Assembly (NCBI RefSeq): GCF_000612725.1
Contig: NZ_HG964459.1
Span: 136,090-200,089 of the forward strand
Origin: Mycolicibacterium austroafricanum
GTDB lineage: Bacteria > Actinomycetota > Actinomycetes > Mycobacteriales > Mycobacteriaceae
Direction: 5' to 3'
Length of the DNA: 64,000 bases
Shown here: in pieces, positions 8,621 to 17,357 of the stretch
Layout: every line of letters begins with the position of its first letter
Numbering within the stretch: position 1 is the stretch's first letter
Made by a program: the position numbers and the translations under genes
The notes under the pieces: model-generated
Told to the model about the DNA's origin: nothing
Database searches by the model: none
Seen by the model: the letters and a program-made list of their open reading frames with translations, nothing else

Positions 8621-9966
8621 AGCGCAAACGTCTCGACCCCGCCCGCCAGGCGGCTTTCGACGTGCTGCGGGCGGTGTCCGAGCGGGACGCCTACGCCAAC
8701 CTGGCACTGCCCGCGTTGCTGCGGGACCGCGGAATCACCGGGCGCGACGCGGCTTTCGCCACCGAACTGACCTATGGCACCTGCCGCACGCGCGGTCTGC
8801 TCGACGCGGTCATCGCCGCCGCCGCCGGCCGCCCGGTGGACAAAATCGATCCGGTGCTGCTGGACCTGTTGCGGCTGGGCAGCTACCAGCTGCTACGCAC
8901 CCGCGTCGACGACCACGCCGCGGTGTCGACCACCGTCGACCAGGCCGGCATCGAATTCGATTCCTCCCGAGCAGGATTCGTCAACGGAGTGCTGCGCACC
9001 ATCGCGCGCCGCGACGAGGCGTCCTGGGTCGAGGAACTCGCGCCCTCGGCTACCGGTGATCCGATCGGGCATCTGGCGTTTGTGCACGCCCACCCGCGGT
9101 GGGTGGCGCAGGCCTTCGCCGACGCGCTGGGCGCCCGCGCAGGTGAGCTCGGTGCGCTGCTCGCCAGTGACGACTCCCGCCCCGAGGTTCATCTGGTCGC
9201 GCGGCCGGGGGCGCTGACGGCTGCCGAGCTCGCCGAACAGGTGGGTGGCGGGGTCGGCAGGTACTCGCCCTACGCCGTTTATCTGGGCGAGGGCGACCCC
9301 GGCCAGCTGGCGGCCGTCCGCGAGGGCACAGCGCTGGTCCAGGACGAGGGCAGCCAACTGGTGGCCCGCGCGCTCACGCTGGCGCCGCTGGTCGGCCCCG
9401 ACGGTGGGCGGTGGTTGGATCTGTGCGCCGGGCCGGGTGGCAAGACCGCGCTGCTGGCCGCGCTCGGCGCGCCCGAGGGGGTGACGGTGACCGCGGTGGA
9501 GCCCGCGCCCCGGCGCGCCGACCTGGTCGAGCAGAACACCGCGGGCCTTCCCGTCGAGGTCGTGCGCGTCGACGGCCGCGAACCGGGGCTGGCGCCCGGA
9601 TTCGACCGGGTCCTCGTCGACGCCCCCTGCACCGGGCTCGGTGCCCTGCGCCGCCGACCCGAGGCGCGCTGGCGCCGTCAGCCCGGCGACGTGCCCCCAC
9701 TGGCCAAGCTGCAGCGCGAGCTGCTGGCCTCGGCGATCCGGCTGACCAGACCGGGCGGCGTCGTGCTGTACGCGACCTGCTCGCCGCATCTGGCCGAGAC
9801 CGCCGGTGTGGTCGCCGACGCGCTGCGCAGGCATCCGGTGACGGCGTTGGACACCCGTGAGCTGTTCGAGCCCGCCACCGACACCGGAGACGGGACGTCT
9901 GTGCAGCTGTGGCCGCACCGGCACGGCACCGACGCGATGTTCGCCGCCGCACTTCGGGTGAACTGA
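8617..9966 (+). CDS. rsmB: 16S rRNA m5C967 methyltransferase RsmB (Fmu)
   Basis: The product has 449 residues, with an N-terminal NusB-like RNA-binding domain (RQAAFDVLRAVSERDAYANLAL) and a C-terminal Rossmann methyltransferase domain. The SAM-binding loop is LDLCAGPGGKTALLA. The two catalytic cysteines are in VDAPCTGLGALRR and LYATCSPHLAET. I take the GTG at 8617, which forms a GTGA overlap with fmt; a GTG three codons earlier is possible. Its role is modification of the small-subunit rRNA. Confidence 0.95.
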   Translation: MKRKRLDPARQAAFDVLRAVSERDAYANLALPALLRDRGITGRDAAFATELTYGTCRTRGLLDAVIAAAAGRPVDKIDPVLLDLLRLGSYQLLRTRVDDHAAVSTTVDQAGIEFDSSRAGFVNGVLRTIARRDEASWVEELAPSATGDPIGHLAFVHAHPRWVAQAFADALGARAGELGALLASDDSRPEVHLVARPGALTAAELAEQVGGGVGRYSPYAVYLGEGDPGQLAAVREGTALVQDEGSQLVARALTLAPLVGPDGGRWLDLCAGPGGKTALLAALGAPEGVTVTAVEPAPRRADLVEQNTAGLPVEVVRVDGREPGLAPGFDRVLVDAPCTGLGALRRRPEARWRRQPGDVPPLAKLQRELLASAIRLTRPGGVVLYATCSPHLAETAGVVADALRRHPVTALDTRELFEPATDTGDGTSVQLWPHRHGTDAMFAAALRVN

Positions 9967-9973
9967 GCACCGA

Positions 9974-9979
9974 TAAGGT
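9974..9979 (+). promoter_or_regulatory. -10 hexamer of a leaderless rpe promoter
   Basis: TAAGGT is followed by 7 nt and then the rpe ATG, in the 20-nt gap after rsmB. The spacing suits a leaderless start, so rpe may have its own promoter in addition to read-through. Confidence 0.45.
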
Positions 9980-9986
9980 GTTGCCC

Positions 9987-10691
9987 ATGTCTGGACCGCT
10001 CGCCCGAGAAGCCAAGAAGTCGCCGCTCATCGCCCCGTCGATCCTGGCCGCCGATTTCGCCCGGCTGGCCGAGGAGACCGCCGCCGTGGAAGGTGCGGAC
10101 TGGCTGCACGTCGACGTGATGGACAACCACTTCGTGCCGAACCTGACGCTCGGTCTGCCGGTGGTGGAATCGCTGCTCAAGGCCACCGACATCCCGATGG
10201 ACTGCCACCTGATGATCGAGAACCCCGAGCGGTGGGCGCCGCCCTATGCCGAGGCGGGCGCCTACAACGTGACCATCCACGCCGAGGCGACCGACAACCC
10301 CGTCGCGGTGGCCCGCGACATCCGTGCCGCCGGCGCCAAGGCGGGTCTGTCGGTCAAGCCCGGCACGCCGCTGGAGCCGTACCTGGAGATCCTGCGCGAG
10401 TTCGACACCCTGCTGGTGATGTCGGTGGAACCGGGCTTCGGCGGGCAGAAGTTCATCGCCGAGGTGCTGCCCAAGGTCGGCATCGCGCGGCGGTTGGTCG
10501 ACGCGGGCGAGCTGACCATCGTGATCGAGATCGACGGCGGCATCAACGCCGACACCATCGAGGCGGCCGCCGAGGCCGGCGTCGACTGCTTCGTCGCGGG
10601 TTCTGCGGTCTACAGCGCGCAGGACCCCGCGGCGGCGGTGCACTCGCTGCGCAAGCAGGCCGCGTCGGCGTCCAAACACCTGACGCTGTGA
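9987..10691 (+). CDS. rpe: Ribulose-phosphate 3-epimerase
   Basis: This 234-residue TIM-barrel enzyme interconverts ribulose-5-phosphate and xylulose-5-phosphate in the pentose phosphate pathway. Family signatures are SILAADFARL, WLHVDVMDNHFVPNLT (metal-binding His and catalytic Asp), MDCHLMIE, MSVEPGFGGQKF and EIDGGINADT (catalytic Asp and phosphate loop). The start at ATG 9987 is set by homology and by the upstream -10 element. The stop overlaps ribD by GTGA, so ribulose-5-phosphate supply and riboflavin synthesis are transcriptionally linked. Confidence 0.97.
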   Translation: MSGPLAREAKKSPLIAPSILAADFARLAEETAAVEGADWLHVDVMDNHFVPNLTLGLPVVESLLKATDIPMDCHLMIENPERWAPPYAEAGAYNVTIHAEATDNPVAVARDIRAAGAKAGLSVKPGTPLEPYLEILREFDTLLVMSVEPGFGGQKFIAEVLPKVGIARRLVDAGELTIVIEIDGGINADTIEAAAEAGVDCFVAGSAVYSAQDPAAAVHSLRKQAASASKHLTL

Positions 10692-11689
10692 ACCTCGACG
10701 CCGCGATGGCCGCGGCCATCGAGCAGTCCGAGCGGGTCAAGGGCCGGACGTATCCGAATCCCCCCGTGGGAGCGGTCATCCTGGATCGCGATGGTGAGAT
10801 CGCCGGCGTCGGTGCGACGGCGCCGCCGGGTGGACCGCACGCGGAGGTGGTGGCGCTGCGGCGGGCGGGGGAGAGGGCGGTCGGCGGCACCGCGGTGGTG
10901 ACGCTGGAGCCGTGCAATCATTTCGGCCGCACCCCGCCCTGCGTCGATGCCCTCCTCGATGCCGGCATCGCCGAGGTCGCGTTCGCGGTCGCCGACCCCG
11001 ACCCGGTGGCCGCCGGCGGAGCGGCCCGGCTGGCCGAATCCGGGGTGCGGGTGAGCGCGGGCGTGCTCGCCGCCGACGTCACCGGAGGGCCGCTGCGGGA
11101 ATGGCTGCACAAGCAGCGCACCGGGATGCCGCACGTGACATGGAAATTCGCGACGAGCGTAGACGGGCGCAGCGCCGCGGCCGACGGTTCGAGTCAATGG
11201 ATCACCAGCGAGGCGGCGCGCGCCGACGTGCATCGCAGGCGCGCGACGGCCGACGCGATCATCGTGGGCACCGGCACCGTGTTCGTCGACGACCCCGCGT
11301 TGACGGCCAGGCTGCCCGACGGCAGTCTCGCCGACCACCAGCCCCTGCGGGTGGTGGTCGGGAAACGTGAAATCTCGCCTGATGCAACGGTTCTCAACGA
11401 CGATTCGCGAACCATGGTGATCCGCACCCACAACCCGCACGAGGTCATCAAGGCGCTGGCGGATCGCACGGACGTATTCGTCGAGGGCGGCCCCACGTTG
11501 GCCGGGGCGTTCCTGCGCGCCGGGGTGATCGACCGGATCCTGGCCTACGTCGCCCCGATCCTGCTCGGCGGTCCGATCACCGCCGTCGACGACGTCGGTG
11601 TGCTCAGCATCGCGCAGGCCCAGCGCTGGCGTTTCGACGGGATGACCGCCGTAGGGCCCGACGTGTTGCTCAGCCTCACTCCCGTTTAG
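10688..11689 (+). CDS. ribD: Bifunctional riboflavin deaminase/reductase
   Basis: This 333-residue protein corresponds to mycobacterial ribG. The N-terminal cytidine-deaminase-like domain has the zinc motif HAEVVAL and TLEPCNHFGRTPPC. The C-terminal reductase domain starts near MPHVTWKFATSVDGRSAAADG and includes FVEGGPTLAGAFLRAG. It deaminates the pyrimidine intermediate made by GTP cyclohydrolase II and then reduces its ribosyl side chain. GTG at 10688 overlaps the rpe stop. The rest of the riboflavin genes lie downstream of the inserted lprG-P55 pair, and a strong hairpin follows the ribD stop. Confidence 0.95.
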   Translation: MNLDAAMAAAIEQSERVKGRTYPNPPVGAVILDRDGEIAGVGATAPPGGPHAEVVALRRAGERAVGGTAVVTLEPCNHFGRTPPCVDALLDAGIAEVAFAVADPDPVAAGGAARLAESGVRVSAGVLAADVTGGPLREWLHKQRTGMPHVTWKFATSVDGRSAAADGSSQWITSEAARADVHRRRATADAIIVGTGTVFVDDPALTARLPDGSLADHQPLRVVVGKREISPDATVLNDDSRTMVIRTHNPHEVIKALADRTDVFVEGGPTLAGAFLRAGVIDRILAYVAPILLGGPITAVDDVGVLSIAQAQRWRFDGMTAVGPDVLLSLTPV

Positions 11690-11690
11690 A

Positions 11691-11714
11691 GGTGTGAGTG
11701 CGCGGTCTCACACC
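11691..11714 (+). terminator. Hairpin after ribD, probable intrinsic terminator
   Basis: GGTGTGAG and CTCACACC form a perfect 8-bp stem with an 8-nt loop, starting two bases after the ribD stop codon. There is no U-tract, which is common for mycobacterial terminators. A second, weaker hairpin (CTGCCG/CGGCAG) lies at 11751-11769. Confidence 0.6.
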
Positions 11715-11827
11715 GCGGCCCGGCGCGCTGGGCCGCAGATCCGGCCCCGGCTGCCGGTAAAATCGGCAGGGAATTCGCGCTTTCACCGATGAGTTGCGCA
11801 TGGTGAGCACGAGCAAAGGAAACGAGC

Positions 11828-11974
11828 ATGACTGCACTGCAGCACTGGCTCAGTCCCGTCGATCCCCGAAACGTCATGGGCGCGATTCGTGACGTGTGGC
11901 GGGAACTGACGTCCAGCCCGGCCGGCGAGGGTCAGGAGCCTCAGCTGATGGGGCCCGGACTCGAGCGCTGCTGA
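11828..11974 (+). CDS. Possible small protein, 48 aa
   Basis: The ATG is preceded by AAAGGAAACGAGC, a reasonable ribosome binding site. The frame reads MTALQHWLSPVDPRNVMGAI and continues to a TGA that lies inside the 3' end of the convergent P55 gene. An amphipathic helical composition is visible (VMGAIRDVWRELTSS). No family is recognised. The 34-nt overlap with P55 on the other strand argues for caution. Confidence 0.35.
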   Translation: MTALQHWLSPVDPRNVMGAIRDVWRELTSSPAGEGQEPQLMGPGLERC

Positions 11975-13527
11975 GCCTCGTCCGAGGGCTCTTCGGCGTG
12001 GTCGTCCTTGGCCGCGATCAGTAGTCCCAGCAGCGCGCCCACCAGGCAGACGACCGCCGTGATGGTGAAGATCTCGCCGTACTGCAGCACGTAGGCCTCA
12101 CGCACCCGGTTGGCCTCGGCGGCCAGTCGTTCCGCGAGGGAGCCTCCTGCGGTGCTGGCCGGCAGGCTGGCGAGGTGCTGGTTGAAGCGGTACAGGCCCC
12201 ACGCGGAGAGCGCCGCGATGCCGATCAGCATCCCGATCATGCGGGCGACCACCACCGCGGCCGAGGCGATACCGTGCTGGGCGGCCGGAACCACGCGCAG
12301 GGTGGCCGAGGTCAGCGGGCCGATGACCAGGCCGAGGCCCAGGCCGGCGATCGCGAGGTCGGTGTCCAGCACCGGCAGGCTGACGAAGCCGAGGTCGTGC
12401 CGGGCGGCCAGCAGGTCGACGGGCCACTTGGAGATCAGCAGGAAGCCGCCGGCGGCGATGAGCAGCCCGGCGAACGTCACGAGGCGGTCCCCGACCCGGG
12501 TGGCCAGCCAGCCACCCAGCAGGGCACCGACCGGAAGTGCGATCAGGAAACGCAGCAGCAGGAACGCCGCCTCGTTCTGGTCCTGACCCAACACGCCCTG
12601 CCCGAACAGTTCGACGTTGACCAGGGTCACCATCAGCGCCGCACCCGCAGTCAACGAGGCCCCCAGCGCGGCCAGGAAGGGCCGGAAGTGCACACCGCGC
12701 GGCTCCAGCAGCCTGGTCCTGGCGAACTTCTCCCACCCGAAGAAAGCCACGGCCGCGACTGCCGCCGCGATCAGAACGGGCAGGCCCCAGCTGGGCAGCA
12801 CCGTCTTGCCGTCGGGTTTGGGGTTGTAGAGCCCGATCACCGCCAGGCCGAGGGCGACTGCCAGCAGCAGGCCGCCGACCACGTCGACCTTCTGCGGGTC
12901 CTCGGTCGGTGAGCGGCCGGGCAGGCTGAAGTGGATCATCACCATCGCGATCACGGCCAACGGCACGTTGACCCAGAACACCGACTGCCAGTGGCCGAAC
13001 AGCCACACCAGCGAGATGCCGTAGACGGGGCCGAGGACGCTGCCGAGTTCCTGCGCCGCGCCGACCCCGCCGAGCACCGCGGCCCGGTTACGGGCGGCCC
13101 ACAGGTCGGCCGCCAGCGCGAGGGTGACCGGCAGCAGGGCGCCGCTGGCAGTGCCCTGGATCACCCGGCCGACGACGAGCACCACCAGGTCCGTCGACAT
13201 CGCGGTGATGACCGATCCCGCAGCGAAACCGGCCAGGCTGACCTGGATCAGAATCTTGCGGCCGAAGCGGTCCGAGGCGCGGCCGAGCAACGGCATCGCC
13301 GCGATGTAGCCGAGCAGGTAGCCGGTGATGATCGGGGTGACGCGCTGGATCTCGTTCACGCCGATGCCGACGTCGCGCATGATGTCGACCATGATCGTGA
13401 CGACGACGTAGGTGTCGAGCGCGCCGAGCACCACCGCCAGGCTGCCCGCGCTGATCGCGATGCGCCGGTTGATCGCCCCCCGACCTGCGTGGGGCGCCGG
13501 CTTGGCCGTAATCGGCGTCCGGTGCAT
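11941..13527 (-). CDS. P55-type major facilitator efflux pump
   Basis: The product is a 528-residue MFS transporter with about 14 hydrophobic helices (DHA2-like). Motif A is present as GRASDRFGRKILIQ, and the first helix has the GALDTYVVVTIMVDI segment with its membrane Asp. It corresponds to Rv1410c (P55) of M. tuberculosis, which works with lipoprotein LprG in export of triacylglycerides and in drug tolerance. The ATG at 13527 overlaps the lprG stop by ATGA, so the two form an operon. The C-terminus is rich in charged residues and faces the cytoplasm. Confidence 0.93.
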   Translation of the reverse strand: MHRTPITAKPAPHAGRGAINRRIAISAGSLAVVLGALDTYVVVTIMVDIMRDVGIGVNEIQRVTPIITGYLLGYIAAMPLLGRASDRFGRKILIQVSLAGFAAGSVITAMSTDLVVLVVGRVIQGTASGALLPVTLALAADLWAARNRAAVLGGVGAAQELGSVLGPVYGISLVWLFGHWQSVFWVNVPLAVIAMVMIHFSLPGRSPTEDPQKVDVVGGLLLAVALGLAVIGLYNPKPDGKTVLPSWGLPVLIAAAVAAVAFFGWEKFARTRLLEPRGVHFRPFLAALGASLTAGAALMVTLVNVELFGQGVLGQDQNEAAFLLLRFLIALPVGALLGGWLATRVGDRLVTFAGLLIAAGGFLLISKWPVDLLAARHDLGFVSLPVLDTDLAIAGLGLGLVIGPLTSATLRVVPAAQHGIASAAVVVARMIGMLIGIAALSAWGLYRFNQHLASLPASTAGGSLAERLAAEANRVREAYVLQYGEIFTITAVVCLVGALLGLLIAAKDDHAEEPSDEAQQRSSPGPIS

Positions 13528-14231
13528 CACACAGCGGGTTTGTCGACGGTCACCGGCTCGCCCCACTGCGACAGCGTCATCGTCACGCTGTTACCGGGGC
13601 TGGGCTCCAGGCGGGCCTGCATGAGCTCGTGGTCACCGTCCTCGGTGATCCATGCGGTGCCCGGGACGGGGCCGGTGGCGGCGATCTGCGGCGCGATCTT
13701 GTTGACCGCGTCGGCGCTGACCTCACCGGTGACGCGGACGGTCTGCGCGCCCTTGACCTCTTCGCGGCCGTCGGCGGTGGGATTGGAGAAGTTGGCCAGC
13801 ACGTTGGCCAGACCCACGTCGGGGTTCAGGATCGCGGCGACGTCATAGACGTCGGAGGCGGGTCCGAAGTTCGACAGGGCGCCACCCGCGGTGATCGCGG
13901 CGTAGAGATCGCCGTCGGAGACCACGAACGCGACGTCGTTGAGCCGCTGTCCGAGGAAGATGATGTTCGCGGTGCCCTTGGCGGCCACTGCGGGGGACTG
14001 CGTGAGGTCGCCCTCGAGTGACTCGACGGGCAGGTCCGGGATCTGGCCCTGAACGCTCAGGTTCAGATGCGCGCTGGTCTGCGCCTTGGTGGTCTCGCTC
14101 GACCGCTGCAGCAGGGTCGCGGCGTCGGGGAGTTCCTTACCGGAATCCTTCGAGGACGATCCGGAGCACCCTGCGACGAGGGCGACGACGGCGAAGAGGG
14201 CGGCGAAGATCGCCAACAGGCGGGTCTGCAT
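13527..14231 (-). CDS. lprG: LprG lipoprotein, lipid-binding partner of P55
   Basis: This lipoprotein precursor of 234 residues has a signal peptide with lipobox VALVAGC (Cys near residue 22). The mature part matches the LppX/LprG fold: LPDAATLLQRSSETTKAQTS and DVAFVVSDGDLYAAI. LprG carries acylated lipids and lipoglycans in a hydrophobic pocket between the inner membrane and the cell envelope. It is translationally coupled to the P55 pump gene and is transcribed away from riboflavin synthase; the 164-nt intergenic region must hold both promoters. Confidence 0.95.
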   Translation of the reverse strand: MQTRLLAIFAALFAVVALVAGCSGSSSKDSGKELPDAATLLQRSSETTKAQTSAHLNLSVQGQIPDLPVESLEGDLTQSPAVAAKGTANIIFLGQRLNDVAFVVSDGDLYAAITAGGALSNFGPASDVYDVAAILNPDVGLANVLANFSNPTADGREEVKGAQTVRVTGEVSADAVNKIAPQIAATGPVPGTAWITEDGDHELMQARLEPSPGNSVTMTLSQWGEPVTVDKPAV

Positions 14232-14382
14232 GCCTGCATCGTAGAGGGTGCGGACGTGTGGACGCGCGGCCCGGTGCCGGGGCGGAAGCGCAAAGATGGC
14301 CCCTGATCGGGACTTTCACCGCGTCTCTGTGGGTCACGTGGGCGCCGCACACCCGCCGCACGTTCGAGGGCGCGAAGACGCC

Positions 14383-14388
14383 TAGGCT
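14383..14388 (+). promoter_or_regulatory. -10 hexamer of a leaderless riboflavin synthase promoter
   Basis: TAGGCT lies 7 nt before the GTG start of riboflavin synthase. I saw no FMN-riboswitch-like conserved blocks in the 164 nt between lprG and this gene. Confidence 0.5.
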
Positions 14389-14395
14389 GGGCGGC

Positions 14396-15013
14396 GTGTT
14401 CACCGGAATCGTCGAAGAACTGGGTGAGGTCGTCGGCAAGGAGGACCTCGGTGACTCCGTCCGGCTGGTCATCCGCGGGCCCGTCGTGACCTCGGACGCC
14501 GGTCACGGCGACTCGATCGCGGTCAACGGGGTGTGTCTGACCGTCGTCGACGTGCTCGCCGACGGCTCGTTCAGCGCCGATGTGATGGACGAGACGCTCA
14601 ACCGGTCGAGTCTGCGCGGCGTCGACGTGGGCGCCAAGGTCAACCTGGAACGCGCCGCGGCGGTCAGCAGCAGGCTCGGCGGTCACATCGTCCAGGGCCA
14701 CGTCGACGGAACAGGCCATGTCATCTCGCGGACGCCGTCGGAACACTGGACGGTGGTGCGCATCGCGTTGCCCGCGGCACTGGCGCGCTACGTCGTCCAG
14801 AAGGGCTCCATCACCGTGGACGGCGTGTCGCTGACCGTGTCAGGCCTCGGTCACGACTGGTTCGAGGTGTCGCTGATTCCCACCACGCTCGGGCTGACGA
14901 CGCTGGGCCACGCCGAAGTCGGTGCGCACGTCAACCTCGAAGTCGACGTCATCGCGAAGTACGTCGAACGGCTCCTGGAGAAGAAAGACGCCCCCACCGG
15001 CGGTACCGACTGA
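14396..15013 (+). CDS. ribC: Riboflavin synthase alpha chain
   Basis: The enzyme has 205 residues (called ribE in some species). It dismutates two 6,7-dimethyl-8-ribityllumazines to riboflavin. Two lumazine-binding repeats are visible, each with an FTGIVEELG-type or GGHIVQGHVDG start and SVDGVSLTV-like segments (DSIAVNGVCLTVVD and GSITVDGVSLTVSG). GTG 14396 starts the canonical FTGIVEELG terminus. It heads the second riboflavin cluster with ribBA and ribH downstream. Confidence 0.95.
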   Translation: MFTGIVEELGEVVGKEDLGDSVRLVIRGPVVTSDAGHGDSIAVNGVCLTVVDVLADGSFSADVMDETLNRSSLRGVDVGAKVNLERAAAVSSRLGGHIVQGHVDGTGHVISRTPSEHWTVVRIALPAALARYVVQKGSITVDGVSLTVSGLGHDWFEVSLIPTTLGLTTLGHAEVGAHVNLEVDVIAKYVERLLEKKDAPTGGTD

Positions 15014-15116
15014 CCGCGCATCGGACCGGCGGCAATATTGCGCCCCGACCCGTGGTTCATACTGAAGGGTATTGACACGAGGTTCCGGGGTGCCGGAACC
15101 GGCAAGGGTGGTGAGG

Positions 15117-16388
15117 ATGACGAGGCTGGATTCGGTCGAGCGCGCGGTGGCCGACATCGCCGCAGGCAAGGCCGTGGTCGTCATCGACGACGAAGACCGT
15201 GAGAACGAAGGCGACCTGATCTTCGCCGCCGAGAAGGCCACCCCCGAGCTCGTGGCGTTCATGGTGCGTTACACCTCCGGTTACCTGTGCGTGCCGCTGG
15301 CCGGCGACATCTGCGACCGGCTCGGGCTGCTGCCGATGTACGCGGTCAACCAGGACAAGCACGGCACCGCCTACACCGTCACCGTCGATGCGAAAAAGGG
15401 TGTGGGAACCGGCATTTCGGCCATGGACCGGGCGACCACGATGCGGCTGCTCGCCGATCCGGACGCGGTCGCCGACGACTTCACCAAACCCGGCCACGTG
15501 GTGCCGCTGCGCGCCAAGGACGGTGGCGTGCTGCGCAGGCCCGGCCACACCGAGGCCGCCGTCGACCTGGCCCGGCTGGCGGGGCTGCAGCCCGCCGGCG
15601 CGATCTGCGAGATCGTCAGCCAGAAGGACGAAGGCGCGATGGCGCAGACCGACGAGCTGCGGATCTTCGCCGACGAACACGACCTCGCGTTGATCTCCAT
15701 CGCCGACCTGATCGAATGGCGCCGCAAGCACGAGAAGCACATCGCACGCGTCGCCGAGGCCCGCATCCCGACCCGCCACGGCGAGTTCCGGGCCGTCGGC
15801 TACACCAGCATCTACGAGGACGTCGAACACGTCGCGTTGGTCAAGGGAGAGATCTCCGGGCCGCACAGCGACGGACACGACGTGCTCGTGCGCGTGCACT
15901 CCGAATGCCTCACCGGCGACGTCTTCGGTTCCCGGCGCTGCGACTGCGGGCCCCAGCTGGACGCCGCGCTGGCCATGGTGGCCCGCGAAGGCCGGGGCGT
16001 GGTGCTCTACATGCGCGGGCACGAGGGCCGTGGCATCGGCCTGATGCACAAGCTGCAGGCCTACCAACTGCAGGACGCCGGCGACGACACCGTCGATGCC
16101 AACCTCAAGCTCGGTCTGCCCGCCGATGCCCGCGATTACGGCACCGGAGCCCAGATCCTCGTCGACCTCGGTGTGCGGTCGATGCGACTGCTGACCAACA
16201 ACCCGGCCAAACGCGTGGGCCTGGACGGTTACGGCCTGCACATCATCGAGCGCGTGCCGCTTCCGGTGCGGGCCAACGCGGAGAACATCCGGTACCTGAT
16301 GACCAAGCGCGACCGCATGGGCCATGACCTGGTCGGCCTTGAGGACTTCGACGAAGCGGTCCCCGGCGAGCTCGGTGGCGCGGTATGA
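15117..16388 (+). CDS. ribBA: Bifunctional DHBP synthase / GTP cyclohydrolase II
   Basis: This 423-residue protein corresponds to mycobacterial ribA2. The N-terminal RibB domain makes 3,4-dihydroxy-2-butanone-4-phosphate from ribulose-5-phosphate and has [14 protein letters not shown] and [15 protein letters not shown]. The C-terminal RibA domain has [18 protein letters not shown], with the three zinc-binding cysteines, and [14 protein letters not shown] 15117 with GGTGAGG upstream is preferred over an in-frame GTG 15 codons earlier because the conserved N-terminus begins [11 protein letters not shown]. It overlaps ribH by ATGA. Confidence 0.96.
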
Positions 16389-16861
16389 GCCCTGCGGCCG
16401 GTGTCCCCGAACTGCCCGCACTCGATGCCAAGGACCTGAAGCTGGCCATCGTCGCCAGCACCTGGCACGAGACCATCTGCGACGCCTTGCTCGACGGTGC
16501 CCGCAAGGTGGCCGCCGGGGCCGGTATCGACGATCCGACCGTGGTCCGGGTGCTCGGCGCGATCGAGATCCCGGTGGTCGCACAGGCGCTCGCGCGCACT
16601 CACGACGCCGTGGTGGCGCTCGGCGTGGTGATCCGCGGCGAGACACCGCATTTCGATTACGTGTGTGACGCCGTGACGCAGGGCCTGACCCGGGTGTCGC
16701 TGGACGCCTCCACGCCCGTCGCCAACGGTGTGCTCACCACCAACACCGAACACCAGGCGCTGGACCGGGCCGGGCTGCCGGACTCCGCCGAGGACAAGGG
16801 CGCCCAGGCGGCGGCCGCCGCGCTGTCGACGGCGCTGACTCTGCGCCAGCTGACGTCATGA
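16385..16861 (+). CDS. ribH: 6,7-dimethyl-8-ribityllumazine synthase
   Basis: This 158-residue enzyme condenses the RibBA product with the RibD product. Family segments are [51 protein letters not shown] (active-site His) and [17 protein letters not shown]. Both its start and its stop are in ATGA overlaps (with ribBA and with the PH-domain gene), so the genes are translationally coupled. Confidence 0.97.
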
Positions 16862-17322
16862 GCGGGAGCGACTGGGACATCGAGGTCAGGCCGCACCTGA
16901 CGCCGTACTTCGCCTACGGCGCGGCAGCGCTGATCGTGGCCGCGCACGTCATCGTCGGCGCGTTGCTCAAGGTGGGTTCTTCCGGTGTGGTCTTCCGTAC
17001 CTGGGACCAGGTCGCGATCGCGATGGTCGGTGTGGTCATCGCGTGTTTCGTCTCGTTGTTCGCGCGGCCCCGGCTGCGGGTCGGGCCGTCGGGCGTGGCG
17101 GTGCGAAACCTGTTCGGATATCGGCTGTTTCCGTGGGATCAGGTGATCGACGTGTCGTTCCACAAGGGCGCGCGCTGGGCCCGGCTGGATCTGCCCGACG
17201 ACGAGTACGTCCCCGTGATGGCGATCCAGGCCGTCGACAAGCGCCGCGCGGTCGAGGCGATGGACCGCGTTCGGGCCCTGCTGCGGCGCTACCAGGCGGA
17301 CGCCACCTCACCTCGTCCTTGA
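16858..17322 (+). CDS. PH-domain membrane protein (Rv1417-like)
   Basis: The protein has 154 residues and two membrane helices (about 18-40 and 50-68). A small PH-like domain follows (LRVGPSGVAVRNLFGYRLFPWDQVIDVSF). It is the conserved partner downstream of ribH in mycobacteria. Coupling by ATGA suggests a link to riboflavin metabolism, but the function is unknown. I found no enzyme motif. Confidence 0.85.
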   Translation: MSGSDWDIEVRPHLTPYFAYGAAALIVAAHVIVGALLKVGSSGVVFRTWDQVAIAMVGVVIACFVSLFARPRLRVGPSGVAVRNLFGYRLFPWDQVIDVSFHKGARWARLDLPDDEYVPVMAIQAVDKRRAVEAMDRVRALLRRYQADATSPRP

Positions 17323-17344
17323 CGGGGCCGTCGGGGCCCGGCAG

Positions 17345-17350
17345 TAACCT
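17345..17350 (+). promoter_or_regulatory. -10 hexamer of a leaderless uvrC promoter
   Basis: TAACCT lies 7 nt before the uvrC GTG. No Shine-Dalgarno sequence is needed or seen. Confidence 0.5.
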
Positions 17351-17357
17351 GGGAGCC

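Noticed and set aside
14232..14395. FMN riboswitch upstream of riboflavin synthase
   Set aside because: The conserved RFN blocks are not present, and the leaderless -10 hexamer leaves no leader to hold one.
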